A DNA stretch of 64,000 nucleotides, from assembly GCF_005239225.2 (NCBI RefSeq), contig NC_133291.1, positions 3,534,001 to 3,598,000 of the forward strand, written 5' to 3'. A program made the translations under genes and the position numbers. Of this stretch, positions 48,001 to 61,082 are shown piece by piece. The DNA comes from Populus alba (lineage: Eukaryota; Streptophyta; Magnoliopsida; Malpighiales; Salicaceae). The notes beneath the pieces were generated by a model. That model saw only the letters and a program-made list of their open reading frames with translations. It was not told where the DNA came from and ran no database searches. Positions within the stretch are counted from its first letter, which is position 1; every line of letters begins with the position of its first letter.

Positions 48001-48662
48001 CCCTCAAACTGCGGCGACACAGGTTTCATGAAGAGTTCAGTTGAGTTCAGCACCCTTTAGGTTGAGACAAAAGTGAAATCAGTCCCAAGATTACTCCTCT
48101 ATATTCTTGCAAGGGTGAGAAGTATGTCCTCCTAACCAGTACTCCAAGAAGATTCAACACAAGGGTTGAGCAAGATAAACATAGAGAAGCAATCCCAAAC
48201 AAAGCAACATGCTTGAAACTGAGAGGTGCTAGAATTTATAGATTTCTTGGAAAAAGAATGACAGGAGGAAAACAACTGCTGGTCTGATACTAACTTACAA
48301 ATACCAAATAACGAAAAATTAAAAAAGAAACAGAAAAAAATAAATTACAGGGCCTACAGTTCACTACATGAAAACTAGCTAAAGACACTTCAATATAATT
48401 AGGTACCTTCTTGCTCCAAAATGTTTCTCTCCAAATGCCAGACCCTAAACATCTTTCAGGTACCTTGGTCCTAATGCTTCTTCACAGGTCATTTGTTGAG
48501 ATTGCATTGTTCCACAATTCATCAAACCATCAGTTTTCGATAGATTATGAAGTGAACTCGCAATTGGAGTCATTCTTAAATCTCCATATATACATTTCAG
48601 TAACAAGCACCTTAGAAGCCAAAAACAGATCATTCATTTGTTCAACTCCTGTTAATTTATTC

Positions 48663-49871
48663 TCACCGTCTCCTTGCACTGTTAATCTCTCTAGCCCAGT
48701 CTCTTCTCCTCATTGAAGAGGAACTGCTAAAAACTGAAAAGGGCCTACTGCTCCCTGTAACTCTGGAATCCGAATTTGAACTCTGCCCCGTGCCAAAACA
48801 AGCAAACCAGTGCCTCAAAACTCTCCCAAAACCAAGCCGCCTATTACCACCATTACCCCCACCACCATTTTCCCTCCTTCCACCCCCTCTAGACCCCAAA
48901 GATATCCTCCTCGGCAATCCACCATTGTTAAAGGCACCATCCATCTCTGTATAAACCACAGGCAACTCCCTTTCTCCCCTCCTCGCCCCTGTAAACCTCC
49001 CCACCGCATACCCTCCTCCGGGTAACCTCCATATCGTCAATCCAACTGCCTCCTCCTCGTTATTTCCCTGCCCATTCCCCGCTTCAGGCAACGGACTCAC
49101 AACCCCATTATCACCATCGCCGCCACCATCATCACCAGAAGGCAACTCACGTCGACAAACAGGGCAAGAATTACGAATAGATAACCAAGGAAGTATACAA
49201 TCAGTATGATAAATATGTTTACAAGGCATCTCCCGTGCTTCGGATTCTAATTCAAAAGCCTCTTTACAAACAGCACAATGAGATTCAGTAAAAATATGAG
49301 ATTCATTAACAATTACCGTAGGCATCGATTCAATCGCGGATTTCGAGGCCGGTGGATGCTGATTCTCATACCGACCAAACCCTCCATTTATTTCAATCTG
49401 TGCTAACTGATCTAGCATTCTCTCAAACCCTGATCCCAACAAAAACTCCGACATGCTCGGCGGCAAAGGCCTCAACCCGGACCCACCACCGTCATCATAA
49501 TAAAGCTCAAACCCACCACCACCTCGGCCACCGTCGTCTCCCACCACGTCCTCCGCCGCCCCTCCAGCCCCACCACGAAGCAAGATCACAGGATTAATCG
49601 GAGACCGGTCTCCGCTTCCGGCGCCACCACCCCGTCGGTTCCGGTTATGGGGGTTTGAGCGGTTACCGATCATGAACATGGTTCCGGCAGCGGGAGAAAA
49701 CCTGCGGTGTCGCTCACTCGATATTTCTGTTTGAATTACGTGCGGTGGGTTTTCGATTTCTTCAATGAACCCGGATTCACATTCTGCACAAGTTAACGAG
49801 TCTTGTCTCCAGACCTGAACGAAACGGCTGCATGTATAGCACCAATACGACGGCGTGGTTGGAGATGACAT
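48663..49871 (-). CDS. RDUF1/2: RING-H2 E3 ubiquitin ligase with DUF1117 (RDUF type), intronless
   Basis: The protein is 402 residues from the ATG at 49871 (a TTG codon precedes it). The N-terminal zinc ribbon [10 protein letters not shown]...[10 protein letters not shown] has Cys at about 11, 14, 28 and 31. A glycine/aspartate-rich middle follows. The RING-H2 is [12 protein letters not shown]...[25 protein letters not shown], with ligands C199, C202, C217, H219, H222, C225, C236 and C239. The C-terminal DUF1117 region holds [19 protein letters not shown] and [14 protein letters not shown]. All eight metal ligands are present, so ligase activity is expected. Arabidopsis RDUF1/2 are intronless, ABA- and stress-related E3 ligases. 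The GC-rich coding region stands out from its AT-rich flanks. Confidence 0.94.
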   Translation of the reverse strand: MSSPTTPSYWCYTCSRFVQVWRQDSLTCAECESGFIEEIENPPHVIQTEISSERHRRFSPAAGTMFMIGNRSNPHNRNRRGGGAGSGDRSPINPVILLRGGAGGAAEDVVGDDGGRGGGGFELYYDDGGGSGLRPLPPSMSEFLLGSGFERMLDQLAQIEINGGFGRYENQHPPASKSAIESMPTVIVNESHIFTESHCAVCKEAFELESEAREMPCKHIYHTDCILPWLSIRNSCPVCRRELPSGDDGGGDGDNGVVSPLPEAGNGQGNNEEEAVGLTIWRLPGGGYAVGRFTGARRGERELPVVYTEMDGAFNNGGLPRRISLGSRGGGRRENGGGGNGGNRRLGFGRVLRHWFACFGTGQSSNSDSRVTGSSRPFSVFSSSSSMRRRDWAREINSARRR

Positions 49872-51664
49872 CAAATTGAAACAAATCCAAAACTTATTTT
49901 GGATCAGATCTGGTGAAAGATTAGAGCTTTTTGGGGTTTGGCTGGAGAGAAAATTGAAGGGAAAATTTGGGGTTTTTATTTTAAAAGAGAAAAATGGGAG
50001 GGGATGAGATTACATGAGTGGAGGGGGTAATTTAACGGCTAAGACGAGTAAACGGAGTTAGCGTAGTTATAACGCGACACGTGGAGTGTGATGATTGGTG
50101 ACATATAAACGGACGTTTAGTGGGATTTCTTGGTTCGTCTAGTCAGATTTGATTCGGTTTGCTCTTTTTTTTTTTTTTTTCTTTTTCTTTTTTCTATTTG
50201 ATTATTGTACAACAAAGGAAGGTGGGTTTTGTAAGGAACGCTCCTTTTTTTTCTTTTTCTTTTTTTGGAATTCTTCCAGGGAAGGTTTTGGTATATTTTA
50301 GGTTACAGCCCAATCAAGCACATATTAAATTAAACTCAATATATAAAATATAAATTGATTTGAATTGAATTATCAATTTATTATAAATATTATAATTAAA
50401 ATAAAATAATTTAATTTAATCACACTATTTGAAATGCATATAGAAATTAATTGAATTAACAACTTACTATCTTATTCTTAATTCAAAATTTTGTTCTTAA
50501 CCTTTTTCACTTCAAAAAAAAATAATCAAAACCCAACAATCACTTGCATGCTTTCACCGTGTTTGATTTTATTTTATTTACAATTGAATGTTGGTTTTTG
50601 TTAACAAAAACAAAAAAAAAAGGGAAAAATGAGTGATATCAAAAGAATTCTAGAACGTCAAGCTTTATGGTTGATCTACAGTTGTAGACATGACATTTTG
50701 TTGCCTCTTTCGCCGGAGCAAGCCATCTTCATAGAACAGCTGCATTAATAATGTAAATCCTCCGACATTCCACTATTTGCTATGTTAGCTTTTCGGGTCA
50801 TATTGGCTAACAATGAATGCATGTCCGAGACCTTTGCGTTTAGCAATTATTCCCTACCAAAAAAGACTTCACAACATCCAATGTTATCGTAATTGTAAGA
50901 AAAAAAAGGTAAAACACAAGGGAAATGGATGTTTAAACCGAGAATTACATGCTTGGACGCCACCTAAAATCTACGTGGTTTATTTTTTTCGTGTAGATTT
51001 TTTTCTAGATTCGTTTGCACAAGTAAAAATCCCAAGTTCATTCTCCAGAGAAGATGGACATGACCACGTTGAGAGCATGAAAAATATTTTATCCTCTTCA
51101 TTGTATGAACACAAAAAGCTTCCTTTTTCGTGGAGTTTTTGCATCGAGATTGATACACTAGAAACGTGGCGTAATTCCTTTTTTTTAAAAAAAAAAAAAA
51201 CTTCAAGCAAAACTACAATAGTTGGAAGTCCACGATAACGGAGAGAAAATTTAAAGAAACCATGTTTCTATACGATCCATCACGAAAAATCCATTTCGCA
51301 GGTGCGAATGAGAATCAGAGCATATTAAAAGATATTCCTACGTGCAACACGTGGAGAACGCTGAATGGCATCATCACTCATTCGAGGTTCCCTTGTTCAT
51401 TTCGAGGTATGATATTTTTACGGATAAATATTACTTGCCATTCTTGTAAAATTACGGGGTAGAAATTGCATATCAATTGAAAGCTGGGGGGTTGAATTGA
51501 ATATCCAACTACTTCAAACCCGTGCGTTTCACGCGCGTTTATAGGCCACGAAACGTGGCACCCGCGGCATTGCTGAGTCATGATCGGAGAGAAGATGGAC
51601 CCGTCTTTTCCATGACACGTCACCGTCTACCTACATAGCATGAATTCATGTTCCCTTTCGCAAG

Positions 51665-51880
51665 GCTGCGTTTGGTTGGTTTCTTCTGCTGCGTAAAATT
51701 TTATCTATTATTAATAGCTTCTTTGTTACTGTGGTATTTGTTATTTTATAAAGTATTTTTTATTTAAAAATATATTAAATAATATTTTTAATTTTAAAAA
51801 ATTTATTTTTGATATAACACATCAAAACAATCTAAAAAAAAATTATTTTTTTTTCTGAACACATCTAAAACATAAATGAT
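51665..51880. repeat. MITE-like element
   Basis: It starts GGCTGCGTTTGGTTGG, then TACTGTGGTATTTG, AAAGTATTTTTTATTTAAAAATATATT, TTTTTGATATAACACATCAAAACAATC and ends CTGAACACATC. This is close to a full layout of the family: GTTTGGT end, AAAGTATTTTT core, ACACATCAAAACAAT module. Confidence 0.55.
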
Positions 51881-54157
51881 ATAAAAAACCCTTGATTTTT
51901 AGAAAAATTCTAATCCTGGTGCCTGCAATTTGTAAATGGTTGCATTATTAATCCTTGGAAGTAAGTTTTTTTTTATTATAAACGTAGAAGAAGACACCAA
52001 CCACATAGCTCTGCATATTATATATATATTTTTTATTAATATGGATGTTTGTCAACTAATTCTATGGGCCTTAACGATTATGTAAGCTTTCAATATCTAT
52101 TATATTAAAAATCACAAAACTCAAATCTGAAATCACACGTAAAATAAATTTTTTAATTTTAAATTTTTATTACTAGACCTAAAAGATGGTTTATATTATA
52201 CGGTTTTAATAAATAGCTGGGTCGAATTAATCAATAAAATAGAATATCGGTTGATCAGCTGTGGTGGTTCTCTGACCTGGCTTGATTTCTATCGGCATGA
52301 TCACACATGGGGGAATCGTCATCAATGATGCGAATCGGAACAATTATTGTGGAAGATTAGGACCTTTCATCAAATCCTAGCCATTATTAATATTAATTTA
52401 AGAGCATCCTCTCCCCCTCTGTGCACGCTCAAGTGTTAAAACAGTAGATTACTTCTTTGTCCAGTCAAAGCCTTCCCAAAACTTGCAAGTTGCCGACAAG
52501 ACTTTAAATGTCGAAAAAGAAACCTTGGGAGTTTCCACGTGTCAGCTGATCTACAATAAAAATCCAGAACTCCCCCTTTCCACTATGAAAATTACAAATT
52601 CGCGTAAATTTCGTTTTAAGGAAATTAAACAATTCGCGTAGTGTAAGATGAACGACAAGTATTGAATTTTGTAAATTGATGTTCCCTTCTCTCATGACAT
52701 GTATGAGGTGTCGTTGACCTTTTCTTTTTCTTTTTATAGAAACAATGATAGCATTGGGAAAAAAAAAAAAAAACATTGTATTTCCCATGTAGCGTGTTTG
52801 GCCTTACAATTGGCCTTAAAAAAAAAAGATTTAATAGATGCTCTGTAGAAAAATCTTGTGCGATCCCTCCACACGACAGCAAATGGGACTGGTCGTTGCG
52901 ATGTATTTGCTCGGCAATTCTTTTCGTTCTTTCCATTTTCTTTTCTCCGAGAGCTTCTGGATAAATGCGAAGCTCACCATGACAGGTGAGAACACAGAAG
53001 CTTCCACTAGCACCTGGCTTACAAGAGAGCTAGTCTTCTCTGGTCTTTCCTTCTTCAAAATTAAATATCCTTGATTCTCTACTAGGGTCTCTTGCCACCA
53101 ACTCCCTATCTTCAAACTAAGCTCCCACAACCCTTTAGAACGCTTCACGTATTCTTCCCCTGTAATATTTATATTGACCGCTTTACGACCTTGACCGGAA
53201 TATATGCAAACATGAGGCGTTGTTCACGTATAAAGATCACTTGCCTTTTCACGACAGGGAAGATCACCTTTGATAAAGCTTCTGTATAGTTAGAGACCCT
53301 TCCTCTACTCTGTAAACAATGATTTCTCTATCCCAGACAGTGATGTGCCTGTAAGAATAGATAATAATAATAATAAATAAAGTTGTAAGTTTGGAGTGCC
53401 TGTAAGAATGCCCATCAAGCCTTAAAATACAACAGCCAATCAGTAGGCTTAATTGGTCGCCATAGCCATTTCTGGTTTCTCCATGGGCAATTGAAAATGT
53501 CAAAACTGCCTCACCAAACAATTGAAATCAAACAGCCCAGAACAGATGAATTTCCAATCCGCCCACCGAATCGAGGAGGCAAAGATTCTCGTGGACGTTG
53601 AAGTTATTTATTCGACTGGTTAATTCGAGCATAGAATTGAAGAGGCAAAGTTATGCCACAAACATATCTGGGGACCATAATTATTATGGTCAATATCAAA
53701 AACTCAGTTGGCAACGAATCCTTGACGACGGAAGAAAAGGGTAGCGTTTTGTTTATTGTGTGGGCTTATTAATCTTTCCAAGTTGGAACTTACAGAAAAT
53801 TCTTACAAAGAATGCCTAAAGCATATTTATTGAACTAAATCATGATAGAAAAAAAAAGGTAATCTAGATAATCTCATTTAAAATAAAAAATTTATAATTA
53901 TCTTGATCAAATTTGAGTTAGATTTGTCAAATCAATAACGTCAATACTCAATCTAGTTAGGTTAATTAGATTTTATAAGGATAATATATTTTTTAATTCA
54001 ATTTAAAATTTTATTTGGATCAAACTTTAAATCATGATTTTTTCAAATCAACCCCCTGTATTAAAGGAATTATAATTAATAACTCAAATTATAATAAACT
54101 ACATTAATAGATGGTATCTTCTCTTGTAGGAGTGGGAATAAAGTAGGTGTTAGATGC

Positions 54158-54315
54158 TGGACCAAACAGAATGGTCCAAGTATAGCTTTACGAGGCACTG
54201 CAGTGCTGTAGGCCTGTTGCCCATAATAATTATAATACCTCGTCGAAAGGCAGTGCCTGCTGCATCAGGGTCCGCTTATGTCGTGGTCCATATAAGATGC
54301 CAGTGTGATGGACCA
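54158..54315. repeat. Cluster of short perfect inverted repeats
   Basis: Three separate perfect stems are seen: TGGACCA (54158-54164) with TGGTCCA (54172-54178); AGGCACTGC (54193-54201) with GCAGTGCCT (54250-54258); TGGTCCAT (54284-54291) with ATGGACCA (54308-54315). The outer two stems use the same word in mirror order. A 12-bp palindrome GCACTGCAGTGC lies at 54195-54206. It might be a transposon end or a structured transcript. There is no coding frame with a domain. Confidence 0.6.
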
Positions 54316-54609
54316 GGGCCTGGCCTGTTCGCCCAACAGAATACTTTTAAAATAAAAGCCATCGCAGATATTGATTTTCATTTCCCTTATTTTTATTCAA
54401 GGGAGCATTAAATGGAGGCAGCCTTTCTTAATTATCGATTTTTTCAATATCCGTTAATAGTTTTTTTTTTTTTTTTTTTTACGAAAAGGAACTTCATTTT
54501 ATTTATTTTTTTCATAAAGAAAGGTGCTTAAAGCAAATAAAAAAACCCATAGACAAGCTGCTGTGTATATATAGATAAATATGAATAATACAAATTTTTT
54601 TAATATATT

Positions 54610-54785
54610 TATAGCCGGTTTGCTTTTACATTTCAAAAATATTTTTATAAAGAATTATTTTTTATTTTAAATAAATTATGTTTTGATATTTTCACATCCT
54701 TTTTAATATATTGGTGTCAAAAATAAATATATATTTTTTAAAATATTTTTATAAAATAAATGTTATTACAATACCAAATAAGCTC
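54610..54785. repeat. MITE-like element
   Basis: GCCGGTTTGCTTTTACATTTC, AAAAATATTTTTATAAAG, TTTTAATATATTGGTGTCAAAAATAA and ACAATACCAAATAAGCTC. The end CCAAATAAGCTC is shared with the copy at 35575-35717. Confidence 0.5.
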
Positions 54786-55099
54786 ATTTATGATTTCCAT
54801 GAATAATAAATTATCCTAGAAGCAATTTAAAAATATGTAAAAATAGATAAAAAGAAAATGATATTATAAATTAACATACTCATTTGCATATAAAACAAAA
54901 TATTTGTGATTCCAAGTCCATATGGATTGCTAACGTTAACAATAAAAACAACTGATTAACATTAGTTAATCATCGAACATTATTCAACAATTACAAATTA
55001 AACAATAATTAAAAATAGAAAGAAAAGAATACATGAACCAGAGATAAATAAATTGAAGCAGGAATACAAGACAAATCTTATTTTCATATATCATCATAG

Positions 55100-57095
55100 C
55101 TAGTGAAAAAAGGGCTTGACCGTGCTCACCACCTTCTTGAGTTGATTAGCAAAGGAGGTGTGCGATACGGTTCCGTCATTCCCAGCAAGAACCCTGTACT
55201 TGTCCTTCCTGGTGAAGTTCGTGCATTCAAATCCTAACGTAGCTGCTAAGATTCTTTGGACATGATTTGCAACATCATGTGGGCTTTTACCAGATGAGCA
55301 CGTAGCTTCTACTGGCAACTGACTCAAGAAAGTCACCTCGTACACTGGTCTAGGATTCATGAAGAAGAATATTGGGTCCAAAGCTTTGCATCCTCTGGCT
55401 GTAGTTGCGTGGAAAAAACCAACCCTATAGTTCATTGCCACTGGCACTATTTGGTCAGTTAATTCAGCAAAGAGTGCACTGAATCTCAACAGGAATGGCT
55501 CTCTACAAGTTGTTCCTTCTGGACAAACCACAAGGTCACCTCTGGCCAGTTCTCGTTTGATTTGATCAGCATCCACATCGCGAATCCTTGTTAATCGGAC
55601 GGTGGGGATTGGCGATAAGATCTCTGATAATCTTGAAATGGAGTATGTGACTGCCGGGATTTTACGTCTTAGCACCGTAGATAAGACGACAGGGTCCATC
55701 AGGGTTCGGTGGGTGCAGACAAACAGCACACCGCTATTGCCACTGGACGCGGGAGGTGGTGGTTTGCCTTTGACAATAACTTTGCCACCCAACACCTTGG
55801 ACAAGTAAGGTTTAGCCCACATCGGTAGCATAAGTCCCACTAGAATTCGAACTGCTGCGAGGACGATGCCTATAGGCATCCATAGGATGATTAGGAGAGC
55901 CATGGACGGTGTCGGACGCTTGACTAGGCGGCCATCATGAAAGATGACCGGGAGAGGGCGGACGAGCTGATGACCATGCTGCTTTTGATTGGTCATGCAT
56001 GGGGTGTGTATTTGTTCCTGACAGCACAAGAAATAGATTTGAGGGTTAGCTCTAATTAATTAATTAATTAACTGGAATAATATTGATCAGTTCTTAATTT
56101 GTTATACAATTGGTGGCCTAGCGGGCTTGAATTATATATATACTGTGTGAAATAACTTGAATTTGGAATATATAGATATTAGACAATTACAAATTTGAAT
56201 TTTATCATCTTTGTTTTTTTAATTAAAATATAATTAATATCATAAAAAATATTTTAAAAAGTAATATAAAATCATTTTATTACCTCTCTCAACATTCATT
56301 TAATTGAACTAGTTTTTTTTTTTTTTTTACAAAGTACTCGTCCATATACACAACTACTGACAAAAAGTTTCAAAATTTTATCCTAGGGAATAGTAATAAC
56401 TGCACTTCTTTCTGTTAGCATTGAGCACAAATAACTTAAATAAATTTAGTTCTTAAAAAACTAAACTATCTTTCAACCAAGAAAGCTTTGATACTGAGTT
56501 AACTAATATTCTTAAATCACATTAGCTTGAGGTTGCTAATACTCACCTTGCATAAAGATAAGAATGAAGAAGTAACCCTTCCTTGTCCGAGACAAGGTTT
56601 TTCGTCAATAAACAGTTTGGCGACTCGACTCGAAATATAAGAATCAATAATGTTGCCCTTAACAAATCCTGTGGCGAACCCAAACCGGCTAATCACAAGT
56701 TCACTTCCAATAACCTCATCGGCTCGCAGATGCTCCTTCACAAACCTCTCAGCCATGATCCTTGGCATCTTAGTCACCACAACTCTTTTATCATATGAGC
56801 TAAACACCTTCCATGCTTCCATGTCAATATCATCCAAGTAAAACTTTGGCAAAACTGCTCTTGCTACCGACTCAATCTCCGATTCACTAACACCCGCAAT
56901 GGCAACAAAGACCATTAGCTTGAGCCCATATTCTCCCATCCCTAACATATCCATTAACCAAATCACAGGCCACAAGATCAATAACAAGGCAAAACGAAGC
57001 AAACCTGATGCCTCAAATGCTACTAGCATGAAATAAGAGAAGGGGTCTCGGCCTTTTAGAAGAGTTCCCTCGAGCTCCGAAACAACTGAATCCAT
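55100..57095 (-). CDS. GPAT5/7: Glycerol-3-phosphate acyltransferase, GPAT5/7 clade, two exons
   Basis: Exon 1 is 56547-57095 (183 residues), exon 2 is 55100-56017 (305 residues), joined at SLCK|EQIH across a 529-bp GT-AG intron; total 488 residues. The N-terminal half is the HAD-like domain, but the first phosphatase motif DxDxT is replaced by SELEGT, as in GPAT5/7, which lack phosphatase activity. Hydrophobic segments lie near 30-55 and 223-250. Acyltransferase motifs are THRTLMDP (H286, D291), [16 protein letters not shown] (near 348-363) and VPVAMNY. The C-terminus [23 protein letters not shown] is a hallmark of the clade. These ER enzymes transfer acyl groups from acyl-CoA to the sn-2 position of glycerol-3-phosphate to make suberin monomers. 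Closest identity, GPAT5 or GPAT7, is not resolved. Confidence 0.96.
56018..56546 (-). other. GPAT intron
   Basis: The donor is AAG|GTGAGT (56541-56546 on the plus strand) and the acceptor GTCAG|GAACAA. The phase is 0. AT-rich, with a poly-T run near 56310-56329 and TTAATTAATTAATTAA near 56055. Confidence 0.93.
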
Positions 57096-57300
57096 AGGGG
57101 TTTTCTTTTGCTTGGGTTTTTGGTGTTTTGTTATTTTTCTATCTTGAGAGAGGATAATATTTGTGTGTTCAAAATGTTAGCTTGGTTCTTAATCTGCTCT
57201 CGAGGTAACAATGGTTTTATGGTCTAAAAAGGTTACGACAGAGGTTGGCTTGACTGCTCTCTAAGGCTGAAATTAGACGGTTTATCAGTTTACAACTACT

Positions 57301-57309
57301 CCTTATATA
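57301..57309 (-). promoter_or_regulatory. TATA box of the GPAT gene
   Basis: The minus strand reads TATATAAGG about 210 bp upstream of the start codon, with a second candidate TATAAAGTATA just upstream of it. This spacing suits a leader of about 180 bp. Confidence 0.65.
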
Positions 57310-59970
57310 CTTTATAATTAATCACTGCCTCTTGCCTAGGTGGATATGCAGCATTGTACGCCACGTTACCATACAAAGATTGATTACTTAACCCCAACAA
57401 CTTTACGTAATTTTATATATAACAATGGTACCAGGTTGACTGCTCCATGTATTCCTAAAATTAGGTTACTAACCTGATAACTTGAGCCGTTTGTACAAAT
57501 GTGTGTCATATATTGTGATGTACTTCGACTGATGATTTGCAAAGTATGTGATAACCTCTTCCACGTTGTTGCATGGGAATTAGCAAGCTGGCTTCAGCCT
57601 CTGCTGCTTCTTCATTGTTTAGCTACATGCATTTTAGTCAGTACCCTTCACATTATCTTTGAGCTCTCTTGTCGTAGTTTCTGGAACTCTCTCCCGCTGT
57701 CTGTACACTTGATCTGAATTTAGCAACGTGTCAAGTTATGTGAATTTAGAGATTGAAAACAGATGATATGCAGAGTTTAATTCGTCTATTTTAAAGAAGT
57801 GATCTAATCACGAGCTGGGCTTCAAATTGTTATTGTTGGAAACAGAATAGTTAAGGTACATGTCTGTATTCCTTCAGAGAGAACATTTTTTACTACGCCT
57901 TCCGGAAAATGCCAAACAAATTGGTCAATGTTTTTCAAAAATGGAGGTCAAGACATCAAACAAAAATATGTGAACCATGATTATGTTTCATAAACTGTAC
58001 TGATCAATCAAATTATGACTGGATCTCGTTATACACCAACATACTTAGCAACCCATGTAAATATCACTGGAAGACGGACAGTTACCGACCAACTCAGCAG
58101 CGACTTTTTTTGGCTGGTAGATTTATAACAGCTTTGCAACCCCATTGAATTTTAATATTATATATATTTGCTTCCAATCGATAAAGTTGGCTGGGTGAAT
58201 TTTTCCCAGCTGCTTTTTCGACTGGTAAGATTTTGCATGGCAGTTATCATATAATTTCTTTCCGATTGGAAATTGGTTGGAATTTTTTTTCGCGATATCC
58301 AGCGTTTATTTTTGTAGAGTGTTTGTGTGTGTGTACACACACACAACTATACACATGCAATCAAGTTTTTTCAAAACAACCTGCCATGCTTTTATGATCA
58401 AATAGGAAGAGTCCTAGGATGTTTTGAAGAAACATTTTCGAACTTAATCCCTCAAGCTTCCACTTGCAGCTTCAAGAACTTAATTGAAGGTTAAGTTGCA
58501 TGGTCATGGAACTTGCTACTTTATTGAAGTGCATGTTTCTAATTCCGAATATGTACAACGGCGAGAAAGAATCTTTCCTATTTGTACCAAATTAATTGGT
58601 GCAAGTTGCAACCGCATCGGCCTTACTTGGGATCATCCTGTAAGAAAATATATAACTGCTAGCCGAGATTTCCCGAGCCCATCCTGTTAGGCTACCCAAT
58701 CTATGACATCATTTCCTATGCCTGAATCAACAATGATAGAGTTAGTCGCCCGGAAATCAATTGCTTGTGTGTGTGTGTGTGTGTCTATATTTATATATAT
58801 ATAGGTTCGAAGGAAAAAAGACTACAAGTCGCTCAAGATGGGCAGTAGAGTTATTTAAGACGCTTCATCCCTGAACAGTAAACAATCACCAAGTTGTTGT
58901 TTTTCGGCTATACGCAAGTAATTGCGTGTATGAAGAAAACCATGCGTCGACTTTATCCAGCCTAAAATGTCCCGAATCGCTGTAATTTGCTTGTCGTCAT
59001 GGGATGCTTGCCAGAAGACACTTGCGATTTAGAAAATGTTTTTAAAAGCTCTTGCCTTCTTTGACTACGGTTGCTCAACTTCTTTGGGGCAATACTCCTT
59101 GTGATTACAAGATGCTAGTTGTTATTTTAATTTGCTTTCAGGCTGTTATGAATCTTTCTCCTTTACGTTAGGTCAGTTTGGTAGGAAATATGGTCGGAAA
59201 TTTGTTAGGAAATTCTGGCCTTTTTGGAACAGGCTTAGTACAATTTATGAAGTTAATCAGGCTAGAATCTCTTGCAGAATTGCCATGAATTAAATAAACC
59301 AAAATTCCCGAGTTGGTGTTGATGAACTCGTTGCTAAATGGTGGGATTTAATTATTGTTCTGAGTTGAGGGAGACAGGTCCATCTTTGATGTCCAGGACA
59401 ATTCATAGTTGGGTTTGAGTGGGTATCGACTCTGATTGGGCTAACAACTTAGTATTAGGGCTTGGTCCATGAACTGGCCGAGGCCCCATAACATGTTTGA
59501 GAGCCACTCAGCCTAAGCCCAGATCCTCGTTATGCTTTTGTAGCACACCAAAGTTTCGTAGTGGTACACCGTACACCTGTTGAATTATATAAAAAAAATC
59601 GCCACCTGTTGAATTATTTTCCATTTTACCCCAGCCTATTCCGTTTATTTACCTTCATCTCTCCGGGTTTTCTATACATTTATTTTCTAAATAAATGTGT
59701 GTAGCACCTGTAATTTTTATTGCCACGTGCTTGCTACAATAATCCTCTCAATGCTCAGCAGGTGTGCATCTACGTGCTACGTGGTACGTGCACGGTGCAT
59801 TATCTAGATATATGTACCACCACAGGCCTACGTGCTAGTGTTATCTACATGCTAAATGTCATCACTACCCTAATAAAAAGTCTTTGGACAAAGTAAGCTA
59901 TATCACCCACCACGTGTAATTCACGGAACACTTTGTTAAAACAATAAAAAGAAGCAATAGATAGTGTTTT

Positions 59971-60001
59971 ACATCACATCACATCACATCACATCACACA
60001 T
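59971..60001. repeat. ATCAC pentanucleotide tandem repeat
   Basis: Five ACATC/ATCAC units in a row directly border a MITE-like copy. Confidence 0.9.
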
Positions 60002-60150
60002 CAAATTATGTTTTTTTAAAAAAATATATTTAAAATTATTTTTTTTATATTTTTAAATTATTTTAATATACTAAAATTAAAAATAATTTTTAAAAAATAA
60101 AAAAAAATATTATTCTAATACATTTATAAATAAAAATACTTTAATCCACA
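60002..60150. repeat. MITE-like AT-rich element
   Basis: TTTTTTTAAAAAAATATATTTAAAATTA, TTTTTAAATTATTTTAATATAC, then AATAAAAATACTTTAATCC: the family core in reverse, bordered on the left by CATCACATC, as at 36755-36775. Confidence 0.45.
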
Positions 60151-60664
60151 CAAAATTCTCGTCCATTCTCTCACGACCACCAATGTTCAAAATGGCAAAA
60201 ACACCCAAATCTCTATACAATAAATATATTTTTCATGTTTTTGATTTTTACCCATAACCAAATTTAAAATTAATCAAGTATCTAAATATCTTTCGTTTCA
60301 CGAGCAGCTTGTTTTTACAATACAGCTTAGATTCAAAACTTATTCATGAAAGGGTTTATTTCGACGTCAATTTTTTTTTATAACTTCATCAATATCTAAT
60401 TATATATATCCCCAGTAAATTGTCGATTTATCTTATGAATATTGATGATGCGAGAGAGAGCTCAGACCATACCATTTGTTCGGTCAAATAGTGCCGTCGG
60501 GCTAGTTTCCATTGCCCATTTGGACGCGTGCTCAAATCAATCCTGGTTGCCAGCTCGCAGCACTCGAAATCGTGAGAACTTGTTTGGTAGATCTCATTTT
60601 TGTATGGCTGAGAGATCGATGTGCTAAAGGGCCTAATAATTCTCGGAAATTATACACTGGTTGA

Positions 60665-60835
60665 GTTTTTAAATATCCTTTTTTTATTTAAAAATATATT
60701 AAAAATATATTTTTTAAAAAAAAAATTATTTTTGATATTAATACATCAAAATAATTTTAAAATACTAAAAAATATTAATTTAAAGTAAAAATATTCAAAA
60801 ATATTTAAAAATATTTTTAAAATGCAAAAAAAAGC
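60665..60835. repeat. MITE-like AT-rich element
   Basis: TTTTTTTATTTAAAAATATATTAAAA, TTTTTGATATTAATACATC, AAAATAATTTTAAAATACT and AATATTAATTTAAAGTAAAAATATTC repeat the family modules in order, ending AAAATGCAAAAAAAAGC. Confidence 0.55.
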
Positions 60836-61082
60836 CTCACGGAAATTAAACTGGGTTCAAAATGAATGTCGTCCCCTGATTTGCAGATTTGATCAGACCA
60901 AACCTTATCTTTTATCATATCAACTCCTTTACTTCCGTTTAGAGGAAAATTGAAGCTCTCCGTTCAATCACATCATAACACGTGGCATTCATTAGACAAT
61001 TAAATAGTAACAATATCGGATGAAGCCACGAAGGGGCTGAAATTACCTTTTGTTGGAAAGTAGCCGCTCTGATTTTTTGTAT

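Larger units (their letters stand above)
40648..48662. other. 8-kb intergenic region, no convincing gene
   Basis: Mostly AT-rich. It includes a (CA)n/(TA)n microsatellite at 43199-43246, TGTAATGTAATGTAATG near 42878, MITE-like copies at 44165-44300 and 47835-48000, and two protein-like open segments (43569-43787 and 44990-45226, listed separately). The 112-codon plus-strand frame at 46674-47012 has no domain. Confidence 0.45.
49872..55099. other. Intergenic between RING and GPAT genes
   Basis: No supported gene. It includes the RING gene promoter side (T-rich at 50160-50280), MITE-like copies at 51665-51880 and 54610-54785, an (AAT)n run at 53359-53377 between two GTGCCTGTAAGAAT repeats, and a cluster of short inverted repeats at 54158-54315. 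Frames of 60-140 codons at 50.8-53.5 kb have no domains. Confidence 0.45.
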
